A stretch of 53,973 nt of DNA, from NCBI GenBank assembly GCA_017471965.1, contig JAFURF010000083.1, positions 1 through 53,973 on the forward strand, in the 5' to 3' direction. Origin of the DNA: Bacteroidales bacterium. Its GTDB lineage: Bacteria; Bacteroidota; Bacteroidia; Bacteroidales; UBA932. This document shows, one piece after another, positions 7,619-17,040 of this stretch. The notes below the pieces were generated by a model that was given only the letters and a program-made list of their open reading frames with translations, made no database searches and was not told where the DNA came from. The first letter of the stretch is position 1, and every line of letters begins with the position of its first letter. The position numbers and the translations under genes are program-made.

Positions 7619-9527
7619 GGTAATCTGACCTGTTGCTGATTATTTCACTGAAATCGTATGCCACCGGAGCATCGAGAAGATACGGATCCTTGGTGGACTC
7701 TGCCGGAGGGTATATCATTGACCAGAGGTTGTCCTCTTCACCGAAGACATCGTTGTGGCAGTAACTTCCCGCAGGGACATTATGGACGCATTCGCAACTC
7801 TGCCTCGATATCTGATATTGTCCGTTCTTCTGGGAAAGGATCACCGATCCAAGTTCTTTATCGTTGTCACCTGACTTGTACTTGTATTTATGGAGACGGT
7901 ATGAGCCCATGAGCGGATCACCTTCCGTCTCTATGAGTCTGTTGTTGGCGTAATCGAGCATACGTTTCAGATGCTTTTCACCTTTGTATGAACGCCGTAC
8001 CATATCCGACCAGTACAATCCTTCCATGAAGAACTCCAGACGTCGTTCCTGAAGGAGTGAATCAAGATTGAAGACTCCGGTCTGACCGTAATCACCCCTG
8101 TAGGTTCCGTTCTCTATCTCATACTTGTGCGCACGACGACGTACCGCATTCACACCCTCGAGAATGACAGGATCGGTCGTTTCTTCCACGCCTCTGTAAG
8201 CCATGAGCGCCTCTGTCAGATTCAGATACACCTCACTCATGCGGAGCATAGGAGTATTGAAACCGGAACTTCCTTTGAAAGCCTGACTGCCTGTAGCCAT
8301 CGGGCCTCCCACCACATGCTTCTTTACCGGAAGGAAGACATTACCCTTCTCATCGAATTCGACCTTCCATATCTCTCCTTTTCTTGAATAATTGTCATTC
8401 TCATGGAAGAGATAGTCGTAAGTCATACCGTTTGCAAAGATATTTCCTCTGTTGCGGCTGAGCCCGCCACGCATTATGGATACCATCGCAAAGTCATAAC
8501 TTGCCCATGTCGAATAAGCCTGACCATAGTTGTTATCCATGCACTTGTCATAGCAGATGTATTCCTGAAGGTCGTTACCAAGTCCTGTGGAAGTGTTTCC
8601 TGACACGAACTGGAGTGCAAAAAGGACTTCCTTGCAATTGTTGTTCTGGACACGGAATATCTGTTCGTAGTCCTCCATCAGGCCGTAGCCTGAGGCCTGG
8701 GCTGCCGCTATCGCATTGCGTGAAGCATCTATGGCCTTGACATGATAGAACTCGTCAAGGGAAGAGGCAGACTGATAGTCGAAGTCATCAGCATAGTACA
8801 CATCAAGGACGCGCTCAATGAATTCCGTGGTGAAATGGCCACCCTGAGCATATGAACCGGCAGTCAGATACAGCCTGGACAGCAGTCCCATTGCACTGAC
8901 CTTGGACAGACGTCCTGTCTGATATGGAGCATCAGGAAGCCATTTCAAGGCAAACTCCGCCTCACAGACCGCATACTGGAGCACATCTTCGAAACGGTTC
9001 GCATGTGCCAGGACACTGACTGTCGCTGCATTGTCCACAATAGGGACGTCATGCCAATAGATGGCAAGGAACCAATAAGCCAGCGCCCTCATGAATCTGG
9101 CTTCCGCCAGACACACATTTGCCTGTTCCTGAGTACAGACACCGTTGGCGACGCAATAGGGAGCATAGTCTTCGACGACATATGATGCCTGGACTATCAC
9201 ATTGTAAAGACTGCCCCAGGCATGAGTCATGGATGCATTCTCCTTCTTTTCGTTGAAGGTCGCCAAGGAGTTGTAATCATTGCTTTCGGTTGCCGAGATG
9301 TACAGATTGTTGGATCTGGCATCACCTAACTGAAGAAAGCGCTGCTTATGGAAGAAATACCACGGCGACGTGTACAGATTGGCTGTCGTGGCACAGAGTG
9401 CATCATATGTGGTAAGTTCCTGATGGGCATGTACCGACTTCTCGTTGACGGTATCAAGGAAGGAACCGCATGATGCAGACATTAACAGCGCTGCAATGAC
9501 AGGTATTATGGTTTTTATATTCATCAT
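7611..9527 (-). CDS. SusD/RagB-family outer-membrane nutrient-binding lipoprotein (PUL 1)
   Basis: The lid subunit of a SusCD complex: it binds oligosaccharide at the cell surface and closes over the SusC barrel. The protein is about 638 residues with a lipobox LLMSASCGSFLD. SusD-like N-terminal features include YDALCATTANLYTSPWYF and the TPR-type ARFMRALAYWFLA helix; the C-terminal RagB/SusD part contains FNTPMLRMSEVYLNLTEALM and ERRLEFFMEGLYWSDMVRR. Candidate ATGs are at 9539, 9527 and 9524; the first directly abuts the susC stop codon, and the inner two give a cleaner signal peptide. The 3' end overlaps the next gene by 8 bp. Substrate is inferred as xylan oligosaccharide from neighbours. 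Confidence 0.9.
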   Translation of the reverse strand: MMNIKTIIPVIAALLMSASCGSFLDTVNEKSVHAHQELTTYDALCATTANLYTSPWYFFHKQRFLQLGDARSNNLYISATESNDYNSLATFNEKKENASMTHAWGSLYNVIVQASYVVEDYAPYCVANGVCTQEQANVCLAEARFMRALAYWFLAIYWHDVPIVDNAATVSVLAHANRFEDVLQYAVCEAEFALKWLPDAPYQTGRLSKVSAMGLLSRLYLTAGSYAQGGHFTTEFIERVLDVYYADDFDYQSASSLDEFYHVKAIDASRNAIAAAQASGYGLMEDYEQIFRVQNNNCKEVLFALQFVSGNTSTGLGNDLQEYICYDKCMDNNYGQAYSTWASYDFAMVSIMRGGLSRNRGNIFANGMTYDYLFHENDNYSRKGEIWKVEFDEKGNVFLPVKKHVVGGPMATGSQAFKGSSGFNTPMLRMSEVYLNLTEALMAYRGVEETTDPVILEGVNAVRRRAHKYEIENGTYRGDYGQTGVFNLDSLLQERRLEFFMEGLYWSDMVRRSYKGEKHLKRMLDYANNRLIETEGDPLMGSYRLHKYKYKSGDNDKELGSVILSQKNGQYQISRQSCECVHNVPAGSYCHNDVFGEEDNLWSMIYPPAESTKDPYLLDAPVAYDFSEIISNRSDYHE

Positions 9528-9539
9528 GTTCGCAAACAT

Positions 9540-12500
9540 TTAAAAAGTCACTTCAAGTCCCAGTACAAACGAACGAGGTGTCGGAATCTTGCCGGTATCC
9601 ACACCATACATCAGCATGCCCTGACCCGACATCGAGAACTGGCCGTTCTGACTTCCGACCTCAGGGTCATATCCCGTATAGTTGCTGAAGGTGAACACAT
9701 TCTGGACATTTGCAGTAAGGACAAGTTTCTGCAGTCTGAGCTTCTTTATCATCCTCTTCGGGAAGGAATAACTCAGAACGACGTTCTTTATCCTGATGTA
9801 ACTTGCATCTTCGACGTATCTGTCGCTTACGCGGCTGTTGAAATTGCCGTGCTGATTGTCTATTCTCGGAATGAGCGGGTCGGCATCAGGAGACACATAA
9901 ACATTCCATATATCATCGTTTCCCGGATTGCCGTCAAGATAGCACCATCTGGCATAATTGCTCACCCTGGTAAACTTGTTCGATGCAGCACCGCCGATCA
10001 TCGAAGGCTCATCCATCCTGCGTCTCGTCCAGTTGAAGACCTTGTTGCCGACGCTTCCGTACAGGAAAACGGAGAGGGAGAGGTTCTTCATGGTGAAGGT
10101 GTTGTTCCAGCCGAAAGTTCCCCATGGAAGGCCATTTCCGAGATAGGTCATGTCATCAGAGTCGATGAGTCCGTCGTTATTCCTGTCATTATATAGAAGG
10201 TCGCCGACCGAAGTCTTGAGAGCGGAAGCGTCTGCATTGCTGATGACGGTTCCGACGCGATAGTTCGGAGTCGCGGCTATGACTGTGCTGGTGCCGTCTC
10301 CATTATTGCGCAGGAAATCGGCAGCGGAATTTATCCTGCCAAGCACCTGATAGCCGTAATATTGGCTCACGCCATATCCGACGGCTGTCCTTGTCACGGT
10401 CTCTGTCCATGTAGAGAAACTCAGGGACTTGTCAATGAAGCCGGTCTCACTGTTCAATGCCGTGATCTTGTTCTCTATGATCGAAGCGGTGAGGGATGTC
10501 TTCCATTTGAACTTGCTTCTGTCGACGATATGGGCATTGAGGGTGAACTCGAGTCCGCGATTGGTCATGCTTCCGACATTTGCCCACTGAGGTGTCGTAC
10601 CTCCGGTGATGGATGATCCTGTATAGTACGGCTGGGCGGTCTGTAGAAGAAGGTCACGCGTGTCTTTCCGGAAAGCATCGAATATGAATTCCAGACGGTT
10701 GTCAAGGAAGTTCATGTCAAGTCCGACATTCCAAGAATGAGTCTTCTCCCATGTCAGGCCGCTGTAATTAGGCATGTTCTCGGTCTTGTAACTTGTACCG
10801 AAAGGAGACTCCAGATTGACGAAGTTAGGCTGATAACTGTTGTCGGCAAGATTTGCGTTTCCGACAAGTCCGAAGCCGGCCCTGAACTTCATCGAGTTGA
10901 TGACCTCGGCTGCCGCACCCCAGAACGGTTCCTCTGAAATCCTCCATGCGACAGCAGCGGAAGGGAAAGTTCCCCATCTGCAGTCTTTCTCGAAGAGCGA
11001 ACTTCCGTCACGCCTGACAGTGGCTGTAAGCATGTAGCGGCCCCGATAGTTATAGGTGAGTCGTCCGAAATAACTGAAGAATCTCTGTGTGGTAGTCCAT
11101 CCCTCGGTATGGGCTCTGCTGGATTCTCCACCCGAAAGCGACATATTGGTATCACTGCCTCCAAGACGCTGGCCATAGATATAGTCCCTGTAACGGCTGT
11201 TGAGTTCGACTCCTGCCATGACGGAGATATCATGCCCCTTCTTCTTCCATTTTCCGGTAGCCACTGACTTCATGGACAGATACTGATTGAATGTCTTGGA
11301 AGACTCATGGGTGGCATATTCCCTGATGGTACCTCCGAAATCGTACGACGGGAGGAGGTATCTGTAATTGTCGGTATTGACGTCATATGTACCTTCGGTC
11401 CTCCAGTCCAGCCATTTCCATGGCTTAATGACGGCATATATGTTGGCTCTGGTACTGTTGACCTTGTTGAGCCTTGTAGTCACAGACGCGATTGCGACCG
11501 GATTCGGCTGCCACGAACGTGTCTCGCTGTTGTAGCCGGACTTGCCCCATGTGCCGTCAGCATTCTTGACCGGGATATTCGGAGTCTGGCCGAGCGCATT
11601 CTCTACGACTCCCCACTGGGACATTCCGGTATTCCTGTCCGTCTGGGCGAGATTGAGTGTAAATCCGAGGTCGAGCCACTTATAGGCCTTGATATCCATG
11701 GATGCTCTTGCAGTGAACCTGCTGAAGTCGTTGTTGATGACGATACCCTGCTGGTTCACATACCCTCCGGAGAGACTGTACTTGATGCTTTTCGTTCCGC
11801 CTCTTACAGACACATTGTATTCCTGCTTGACGGCTTCACGGAAAAGAGCGCTCTGCCAGTCGGTTCCCTTGCCGAGAGTCGAAGGACTTGCAAAATAGTC
11901 GGTCGTCTTCTGGTCATTCACCTCCTTCACCCACGCCGCCAACTGGCCGAGGTCCATGACATCCAGTTTCCTGGCAAGCATATCCACCCCTCCCGTCACC
12001 TTGAAAGTGACCCTCGGAGAGCCTTCGATACCCTTCTTCATATTGACGATGATGACTCCGTTAGCAGCCTGCGCTCCGTAGATTGCGGTCGCAGAGGCGT
12101 CCTTGAGAATCTCTATGCTTTCAACGTCATTGGGATTCAGATCCGAAAGAGGATTGGAGAAGGTATCCGCACCCGCTTCGCTCCTGACGATGGAACCGTC
12201 TATGACATATACAGGCTCGTTTGTCGAACTCAGGGAGTTGACACCGCGGATCTGGATACTCGTACTCGCTCCCGCAGCGCCACTGTTTCCGGTAAGTTGT
12301 ACACCCGCAGCCTTTCCCTGCAGCATCTGGTCCATGGTCACACCACTGCTCTGCTGCATGTCATCTGCTTTTACAGACACCACCGATCCGGTGATGTCGC
12401 TTCGCTTCATGGAGCCGTAGCCGATGGCCACGACTTCCTCCAGCATGAACGAATCCATCTTCATCACGACTGAAGACGCGTCCTTTGCCTTGATTGTAAG

Positions 12501-12746
12501 TGTCTTGAAACCGATATAACTGAACACCAGTTCCGCATTTTCTGGAACTTCGATTGAATACCGTCCGTCAACATCGGTTATCGTCGCCACCTGACTATCC
12601 TTCATTATGACAGCACATCCTGCCAGAGGTTCTCCGTGTTCATCCGTCACACGGCCGCTGACTGAAATGAAACCGTCAGCATATGACACAAAAGGCAGAA
12701 GCACAAGCGCAAACAGAAGCAGAAGCCGATTGAAACATCCTTTCAT
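9540..12746 (-). CDS. SusC/RagA-family TonB-dependent outer-membrane transporter (PUL 1)
   Basis: A 1068-residue TonB-dependent importer that forms the barrel of the SusCD complex. After the signal peptide, residues about 28-110 form a carboxypeptidase-regulatory-like (CarboxypepD_reg) domain with ISVSGRVTDEHGEPLAG. The plug domain starts near 118 with the SusC-specific AIGYGSMKRSDITGSV, and includes IQIRGVNSL, VYVIDG and SATAIYGAQAANGVI. The rest is a 22-strand-type barrel ending in VLGLEVTF, a terminal aromatic typical of outer-membrane proteins. No STN signalling domain precedes the plug, so it is not expected to control an anti-sigma factor; control is more likely by the HTCS gene just upstream. 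Confidence 0.95.
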   Translation of the reverse strand: MKGCFNRLLLLFALVLLPFVSYADGFISVSGRVTDEHGEPLAGCAVIMKDSQVATITDVDGRYSIEVPENAELVFSYIGFKTLTIKAKDASSVVMKMDSFMLEEVVAIGYGSMKRSDITGSVVSVKADDMQQSSGVTMDQMLQGKAAGVQLTGNSGAAGASTSIQIRGVNSLSSTNEPVYVIDGSIVRSEAGADTFSNPLSDLNPNDVESIEILKDASATAIYGAQAANGVIIVNMKKGIEGSPRVTFKVTGGVDMLARKLDVMDLGQLAAWVKEVNDQKTTDYFASPSTLGKGTDWQSALFREAVKQEYNVSVRGGTKSIKYSLSGGYVNQQGIVINNDFSRFTARASMDIKAYKWLDLGFTLNLAQTDRNTGMSQWGVVENALGQTPNIPVKNADGTWGKSGYNSETRSWQPNPVAIASVTTRLNKVNSTRANIYAVIKPWKWLDWRTEGTYDVNTDNYRYLLPSYDFGGTIREYATHESSKTFNQYLSMKSVATGKWKKKGHDISVMAGVELNSRYRDYIYGQRLGGSDTNMSLSGGESSRAHTEGWTTTQRFFSYFGRLTYNYRGRYMLTATVRRDGSSLFEKDCRWGTFPSAAVAWRISEEPFWGAAAEVINSMKFRAGFGLVGNANLADNSYQPNFVNLESPFGTSYKTENMPNYSGLTWEKTHSWNVGLDMNFLDNRLEFIFDAFRKDTRDLLLQTAQPYYTGSSITGGTTPQWANVGSMTNRGLEFTLNAHIVDRSKFKWKTSLTASIIENKITALNSETGFIDKSLSFSTWTETVTRTAVGYGVSQYYGYQVLGRINSAADFLRNNGDGTSTVIAATPNYRVGTVISNADASALKTSVGDLLYNDRNNDGLIDSDDMTYLGNGLPWGTFGWNNTFTMKNLSLSVFLYGSVGNKVFNWTRRRMDEPSMIGGAASNKFTRVSNYARWCYLDGNPGNDDIWNVYVSPDADPLIPRIDNQHGNFNSRVSDRYVEDASYIRIKNVVLSYSFPKRMIKKLRLQKLVLTANVQNVFTFSNYTGYDPEVGSQNGQFSMSGQGMLMYGVDTGKIPTPRSFVLGLEVTF

Positions 12747-12855
12747 TACGATTCGTTTTGTTACTTGGTCATTAGTCGCGACAAAACTAAGACTTACATG
12801 ACATATTTGCGAATCGTAATGTTACATGTGCATATGTTTTTGTAACACCTCGGAA
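12747..12855 (-). promoter_or_regulatory. susC (PUL 1) promoter region with inverted repeats
   Basis: A 109-bp gap between the HTCS stop and the susC start. The minus strand has TAGTTTTG (12782-12789), an exact TAnnTTTG -7 element 36 bp before the ATG. Further upstream GTTACA (12821-12826) faces TGTAAC (12841-12846), at about -45 to -70, a plausible activator site. A second, perfect 11-bp inverted repeat pairs ATTACGATTCG (12745-12755, across the start codon) with CGAATCGTAAT (12810-12820). Confidence 0.55.
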
Positions 12856-15800
12856 TTATTGCCTGTGCTTGTTCAGATACTCGGTAGGAGTGACTCCGTA
12901 ATACTTCTTGAACGCAGTAGTGAAATGGGTAGGATTGGACATCCCGACAGCATAGGTGACTTGTGAGACTGTCACATCTCCTTTGGCAAGAAGTTCAGCA
13001 GCCTGCTTCATTCTGAGATTCCTGAGGAACTCGCCGACCGTAATGCCCGTGATATCCTTTATACGCCTGTGCAACTGCACCCTGCTAAGCCCCACCTCAT
13101 CTGCCAGAGCCTCGACATTGAAATCGCTGTCACAGAGGCGACGGTTTATGCAGGCCATGATCTTCTCCATCAAGGCAGCGTCGTTCCCTTTCATCTCGAT
13201 AGGCTTGACCACTCCCTTCTGCTCCTGGACTCCGCTTATCTTGGCCCTCATCCTGACCCTGTTTCCGATAAGGGAAGCCGCGACGGACTGAAGTTCATCT
13301 ATGCTGAACGGCTTGTCGATATACGCATCCGCCCCATATCCGAATCCTTCAAGGCGCGACTTGTGCTCCACCTTGGTGGTAAGCAGGATTACCGGTACAT
13401 GACTCGTCGTTGTGTTGTTCTTCATCCTCTTGAGCAGAGTGAATCCATCCATGTCAGGCATAGTGATATCGGAAATGACCAGATCAGGCGGATTTTCGGA
13501 TACTGCCTCAAGAGCCTGACGTCCGTCAGGATAGACGGACACATAGTATGACTTGGAAAGTTCATCCTTCAGGAAATTACGGATATCCTCGTCATCATCC
13601 ACCACTGCCACCTTGAAATCGGTCCGTCGCCTTGATACCGCAGGACGTGGCTCCCGTGACCCATCTGGAAGCGTTTCCGACTTGAAATCATCCTTGCTGC
13701 GCACATAATAGTCCGGCCCTACAAGACAGTCAGAAGGGAGATGAGCATTCCCCAAAGGTATGCGTACCGTAAATTCCGAACCACTCTGCCCTGAACGGTT
13801 GCGTGCCACGATATTGCCCCCGTGAAGGCGTACAAGATGACTTGACAGATTAAGGCCGATACCGAAGCCCAACTTAGACTGGGACGAACCCGAAGACACC
13901 TGATAAAAGCGCTCGAACACATGCTTGAGTTCCTTTTCATCAATTCCTTTTCCATTGTCGCACACTTCGATTTCAAGCATCCGGCCTGCCTCCTGGACAG
14001 AGACCTCGACCACGCCCCCATCATCTACATACTTCAAGGCATTGAACACAAGGTTGCTGATCACCTTGCCGAACTGCTCCCTGTCTATCCAGCACATCAC
14101 AGGTTCCAACGGACCGAAAACGGTCAAGGAAATCTTTCTCTTGTCAGCGATATACTCATAATCCTGCACATAATCTCTGACAAAGCCCAGTATTTCGGTT
14201 TCGGCATAATGCATCTGCATCTGCCCCTTCTCGATCTTCCTTATGCTCAATATCTGATTGACAAGGTGAAGGAGCCTGTCGGTATTCCTGCGGATTGTTT
14301 TCAGGGCATGGACAGTCTTTTCGTCATGATTCTCTTTCATCAAAGTCTCCAACGGGCTCTTTATCAGCGTCAGAGGCGAACGTATCTCATGGCTTATGTC
14401 TATGAACAAGCGTATCTTCTCCTCATTCATCTCTGCCAGTTTCCTGTGCTTCCATGACAGCCAGCAGAAAATGCCGAAAAGTATCACCAGCACTACATAC
14501 AGAATCTTTGCCGGCAAGGTCAGATACCATGGCGCAGAAATCCTTATGGTGATTTCCTTAGTTTCCGACCGTGACTCATTATATACAGACCTGACCCTGA
14601 GGACATGTTCACCGTATGACAGATTATAGAAGCCGACCTCTCCATACCCCATCTGGGTTCTTCTCCAGCCGCTGTCCTTGGATGTGGAAAGACCGTATTC
14701 GAACGACAGATTCTGGGGATTTCTGAAATCCATTGTGGAGAAACGGAGCGCAAAGGTGTTCTCATCATGTGAAAGTACAATCCTGTCACCTTCAACATCC
14801 ACAGTCCGTCCGCCTGTCATAAGGGTCACAGACTTCACCTGACGGACAAAGGAGTTCGAGGCAACATCCTCAGGATAGAACGAAGTCACCCCCATATCGT
14901 TTCCGAAATATATCCTGCCATCAGAAGCAAGAGCGGATATACCTCGCGAATAACAGATCTCCTGCAAACCGTCTCCCCGCAGATAATACGAGAATTCATC
15001 ATCTGCCACATCATAATGAATGAGTCCGCGGTATGTACTGAGCCACAGAGAAGAGTCCGGGGCCCGCCGGATAGAGCAGATTATCTCACAGGTGAGACCG
15101 TCTGCTGCAGACTTATGAACCCATGAACCGTCCCTACGGTCATAGCCGAAAAGTCCCCTGCTGGTTCCAAGCCATACTATTCCATCTGACGCTTCGGTCA
15201 TGTCATATACGACAGCCTTCCTCAACTGCTCATGACAAGGGACCTTGACGACTTCATCCGACACAGGATCATATACGTCAAAACCGTAATAATGTCCTAT
15301 CCAGATCAATCCCTGAGAATCGGTATAAAGCGAATTGAGATAGCGTCCATGCAGAGTGATTCCTCCCGTCTTCCGCCCCAGAACACGCTCATGCACTCCG
15401 TCAGAAGTATATGAGATCAAAGAGCCATTGAATACAGCCATATATATATTGCCATCGGAATCTCTGGTGAAATCCATCACCCTCCTGTCTTTCAGGAGCC
15501 ACTTTTCTTTTCCTGTACTGAGGTCAAGAAGACAGGCACCATGAGAATAATCTCCCACCCAGACCTTATCCTCTGAAACCTGGCTCGCCGCAACAGGAGT
15601 ACGTCCTTTGAGATAAGTCTTCACGTACCCTTCCTCATGATCAAAGAGATGCAGTCCTTCATGGGATTGGCCGACTAGAAAACAACCGTCTTCGAGGATT
15701 GAAAACGATGTCAGGAAATTATCTGACGGAGATTTGACCTCATTCAGTGATGTATAGGAAAACGGCTGATCGGAGTTCGTCAGAAGAAGAAGTCCGCGCG

Positions 15801-16752
15801 TATTGAATCCCATCCAAAGGTTACCGTCAGCATCATCAAGGAAGGAATACATGCCGCATCCTCCAAGACCGAAATCATCGTATAGTTCAGCAAAAGCAGG
15901 CACAATCTTCCCTGACTCTACATCTATCAGATATGCTCCTTTACCATATGAGCCGGTATATAAAGTCCCGTCCTTGGACCTGTACAATCGTCTGACTGAA
16001 AGTGCTGGTGAAAAAGAGAATATTTCTTCGAGGGCATTGTTTCTCTCATCGAAACGGAGGAAAGATGTCATGCCCAGAACAAGGATTTCTCCCTCATCAG
16101 ATTCGACAACACCAGTCACGCCTTTGGATGCATATGGCTTGTGCGTTGCCTGCATGTGGCAGGTATGCCCTGTCTCGGGATCATAGACGAATACACCGTC
16201 ATTGTTGGTACATATCCACAGACGCCCCTCGCTATCCACAAAAAGGTTATGAGACTCCGGAGTGCCAATCCGGTCATTGGCAGAAGTGAATGGAGCCGCA
16301 ACCATTGCATCCTTGTCGACAAGCCACAAGCCTTTCTTGGAATTGGCCACGACGATGCGTCCATCATGGAGTTGGGCGATATCCGAAAGGACCGGAACAT
16401 GTCCTTCAGGAAAGGCTACCGTTTTGAAAACATCATTGTTTCCATCATAAATCTGAAGCGTGCGACCAGATATGACCAGCACATCACCATCCTTGTCAGT
16501 GAACACATCATGAATGTAGTTATCGACAAGTGAATGGGTATGGGCATAAAAATGGGTAAACACCATTCCGTCGAACCTGTTCAGTCCGTATTCGGTCCCG
16601 ACCCACACAAAACCGTCATGGTCCTGACATATCGATGTCAGCAGATGAGAAGATATCTCACTGTTATCAAAAAATCTCACCTCATCGGCATATGCGCAAT
16701 GAAGTGAGATTACAAATAGTATCGCAGAAAATAAATAACTCCTGTGTTTCAT
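12856..16752 (-). CDS. Hybrid two-component system regulator (HTCS), PUL 1
   Basis: A 1298-residue inner-membrane sensor and transcription factor in one chain. A signal peptide (about 1-22) is followed by two-component-regulator propeller repeats (about 30-640; examples DGFVWVGTEYGLNRFDG, GLIWIGHYYGFDVYDP), a Y_Y_Y domain (about 670-740) and one membrane helix (about 745-767). In the cytoplasm come a HisKA domain with phospho-accepting His near 788 (IDISHEIRSPLTL), an HATPase domain (NLVFNALKY, DNGKGID, GFGIGLNLS), a receiver with Asp near 1095 (LVISDITMPDMDG) and a C-terminal AraC-type HTH (VGLSRVQLHRRIKDITG). HTCS proteins bind specific oligosaccharides in the periplasm and activate the adjacent susC operon. 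The frame opens at 16782, but the ATG at 16752 gives the signal peptide. Confidence 0.93.
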   Translation of the reverse strand: MKHRSYLFSAILFVISLHCAYADEVRFFDNSEISSHLLTSICQDHDGFVWVGTEYGLNRFDGMVFTHFYAHTHSLVDNYIHDVFTDKDGDVLVISGRTLQIYDGNNDVFKTVAFPEGHVPVLSDIAQLHDGRIVVANSKKGLWLVDKDAMVAAPFTSANDRIGTPESHNLFVDSEGRLWICTNNDGVFVYDPETGHTCHMQATHKPYASKGVTGVVESDEGEILVLGMTSFLRFDERNNALEEIFSFSPALSVRRLYRSKDGTLYTGSYGKGAYLIDVESGKIVPAFAELYDDFGLGGCGMYSFLDDADGNLWMGFNTRGLLLLTNSDQPFSYTSLNEVKSPSDNFLTSFSILEDGCFLVGQSHEGLHLFDHEEGYVKTYLKGRTPVAASQVSEDKVWVGDYSHGACLLDLSTGKEKWLLKDRRVMDFTRDSDGNIYMAVFNGSLISYTSDGVHERVLGRKTGGITLHGRYLNSLYTDSQGLIWIGHYYGFDVYDPVSDEVVKVPCHEQLRKAVVYDMTEASDGIVWLGTSRGLFGYDRRDGSWVHKSAADGLTCEIICSIRRAPDSSLWLSTYRGLIHYDVADDEFSYYLRGDGLQEICYSRGISALASDGRIYFGNDMGVTSFYPEDVASNSFVRQVKSVTLMTGGRTVDVEGDRIVLSHDENTFALRFSTMDFRNPQNLSFEYGLSTSKDSGWRRTQMGYGEVGFYNLSYGEHVLRVRSVYNESRSETKEITIRISAPWYLTLPAKILYVVLVILFGIFCWLSWKHRKLAEMNEEKIRLFIDISHEIRSPLTLIKSPLETLMKENHDEKTVHALKTIRRNTDRLLHLVNQILSIRKIEKGQMQMHYAETEILGFVRDYVQDYEYIADKRKISLTVFGPLEPVMCWIDREQFGKVISNLVFNALKYVDDGGVVEVSVQEAGRMLEIEVCDNGKGIDEKELKHVFERFYQVSSGSSQSKLGFGIGLNLSSHLVRLHGGNIVARNRSGQSGSEFTVRIPLGNAHLPSDCLVGPDYYVRSKDDFKSETLPDGSREPRPAVSRRRTDFKVAVVDDDEDIRNFLKDELSKSYYVSVYPDGRQALEAVSENPPDLVISDITMPDMDGFTLLKRMKNNTTTSHVPVILLTTKVEHKSRLEGFGYGADAYIDKPFSIDELQSVAASLIGNRVRMRAKISGVQEQKGVVKPIEMKGNDAALMEKIMACINRRLCDSDFNVEALADEVGLSRVQLHRRIKDITGITVGEFLRNLRMKQAAELLAKGDVTVSQVTYAVGMSNPTHFTTAFKKYYGVTPTEYLNKHRQ

Positions 16753-16809
16753 ATCTTTAGCGCACAATAAAAGATGCGGCAAAGATGATGATTTTTACAA
16801 AACGTTGCA

Positions 16810-16827
16810 TTACATTTTGTTACATTT
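16810..16827. promoter_or_regulatory. 10-bp-phased direct repeat upstream of HTCS 1
   Basis: TTACATTT occurs at 16810-16817 and again at 16820-16827, one helical turn apart, about 60-80 bp before the HTCS start. The second copy lies in TGTTACAT, an 8-mer also present in the susC promoter region (12820-12827). AraC-type domains commonly bind phased direct repeats, so this may be an autoregulatory site; unproven. Confidence 0.35.
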
Positions 16828-16871
16828 CATATAATTTATATCTTACACGGATACCAGATGGGCATAAGACG

Positions 16872-17015
16872 TTAAAGGACATCATTGTCCGGATCAGCAT
16901 CACCTGGAAAAATAGGCAAACCAATCGGACCATCTCCACTAGCACAGATGACTCCTTCAACCTCAAGACTCAAAGACTCAGTAACTGGTGACTGATAATT
17001 AACTGTTGTATTCAT
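16872..17015 (-). CDS. Small peptide of 47 residues, unknown function
   Basis: An ATG at 17013-17015 opens a frame to TAA at 16872-16874. The product begins MNTTVNYQSPVTESLSLEVE, continues GVICASGDGPIGLPIFPG and ends DADPDNDVL. It has no signal peptide or membrane helix and is acidic. The pattern Y-x-x-P-x-x-E followed by an hydrophobic-acidic stretch and a small Cys/Ser/Gly-rich segment is one I recall from numerous 45-70-residue Bacteroidota peptides that are usually unnamed, some filed near RiPP-precursor-like entries. It starts 25 bp after the 165-residue gene and precedes the HTCS by 119 bp, so all three may share a transcript. No modifying enzyme is visible nearby. Coding status is inferred from composition, the family-like pattern and gene spacing. 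Confidence 0.6.
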   Translation of the reverse strand: MNTTVNYQSPVTESLSLEVEGVICASGDGPIGLPIFPGDADPDNDVL

Positions 17016-17040
17016 GACTGTCGATTTAAGTTAAAAATTA

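Noticed and set aside
11307-12473. 388-codon plus-strand frame opposite susC 1
   Set aside because: Lies wholly antisense to well-conserved SusC plug and barrel sequence; the product is arginine- and cysteine-rich with no recognisable domain. Typical shadow frame of a high-GC-third-position gene.
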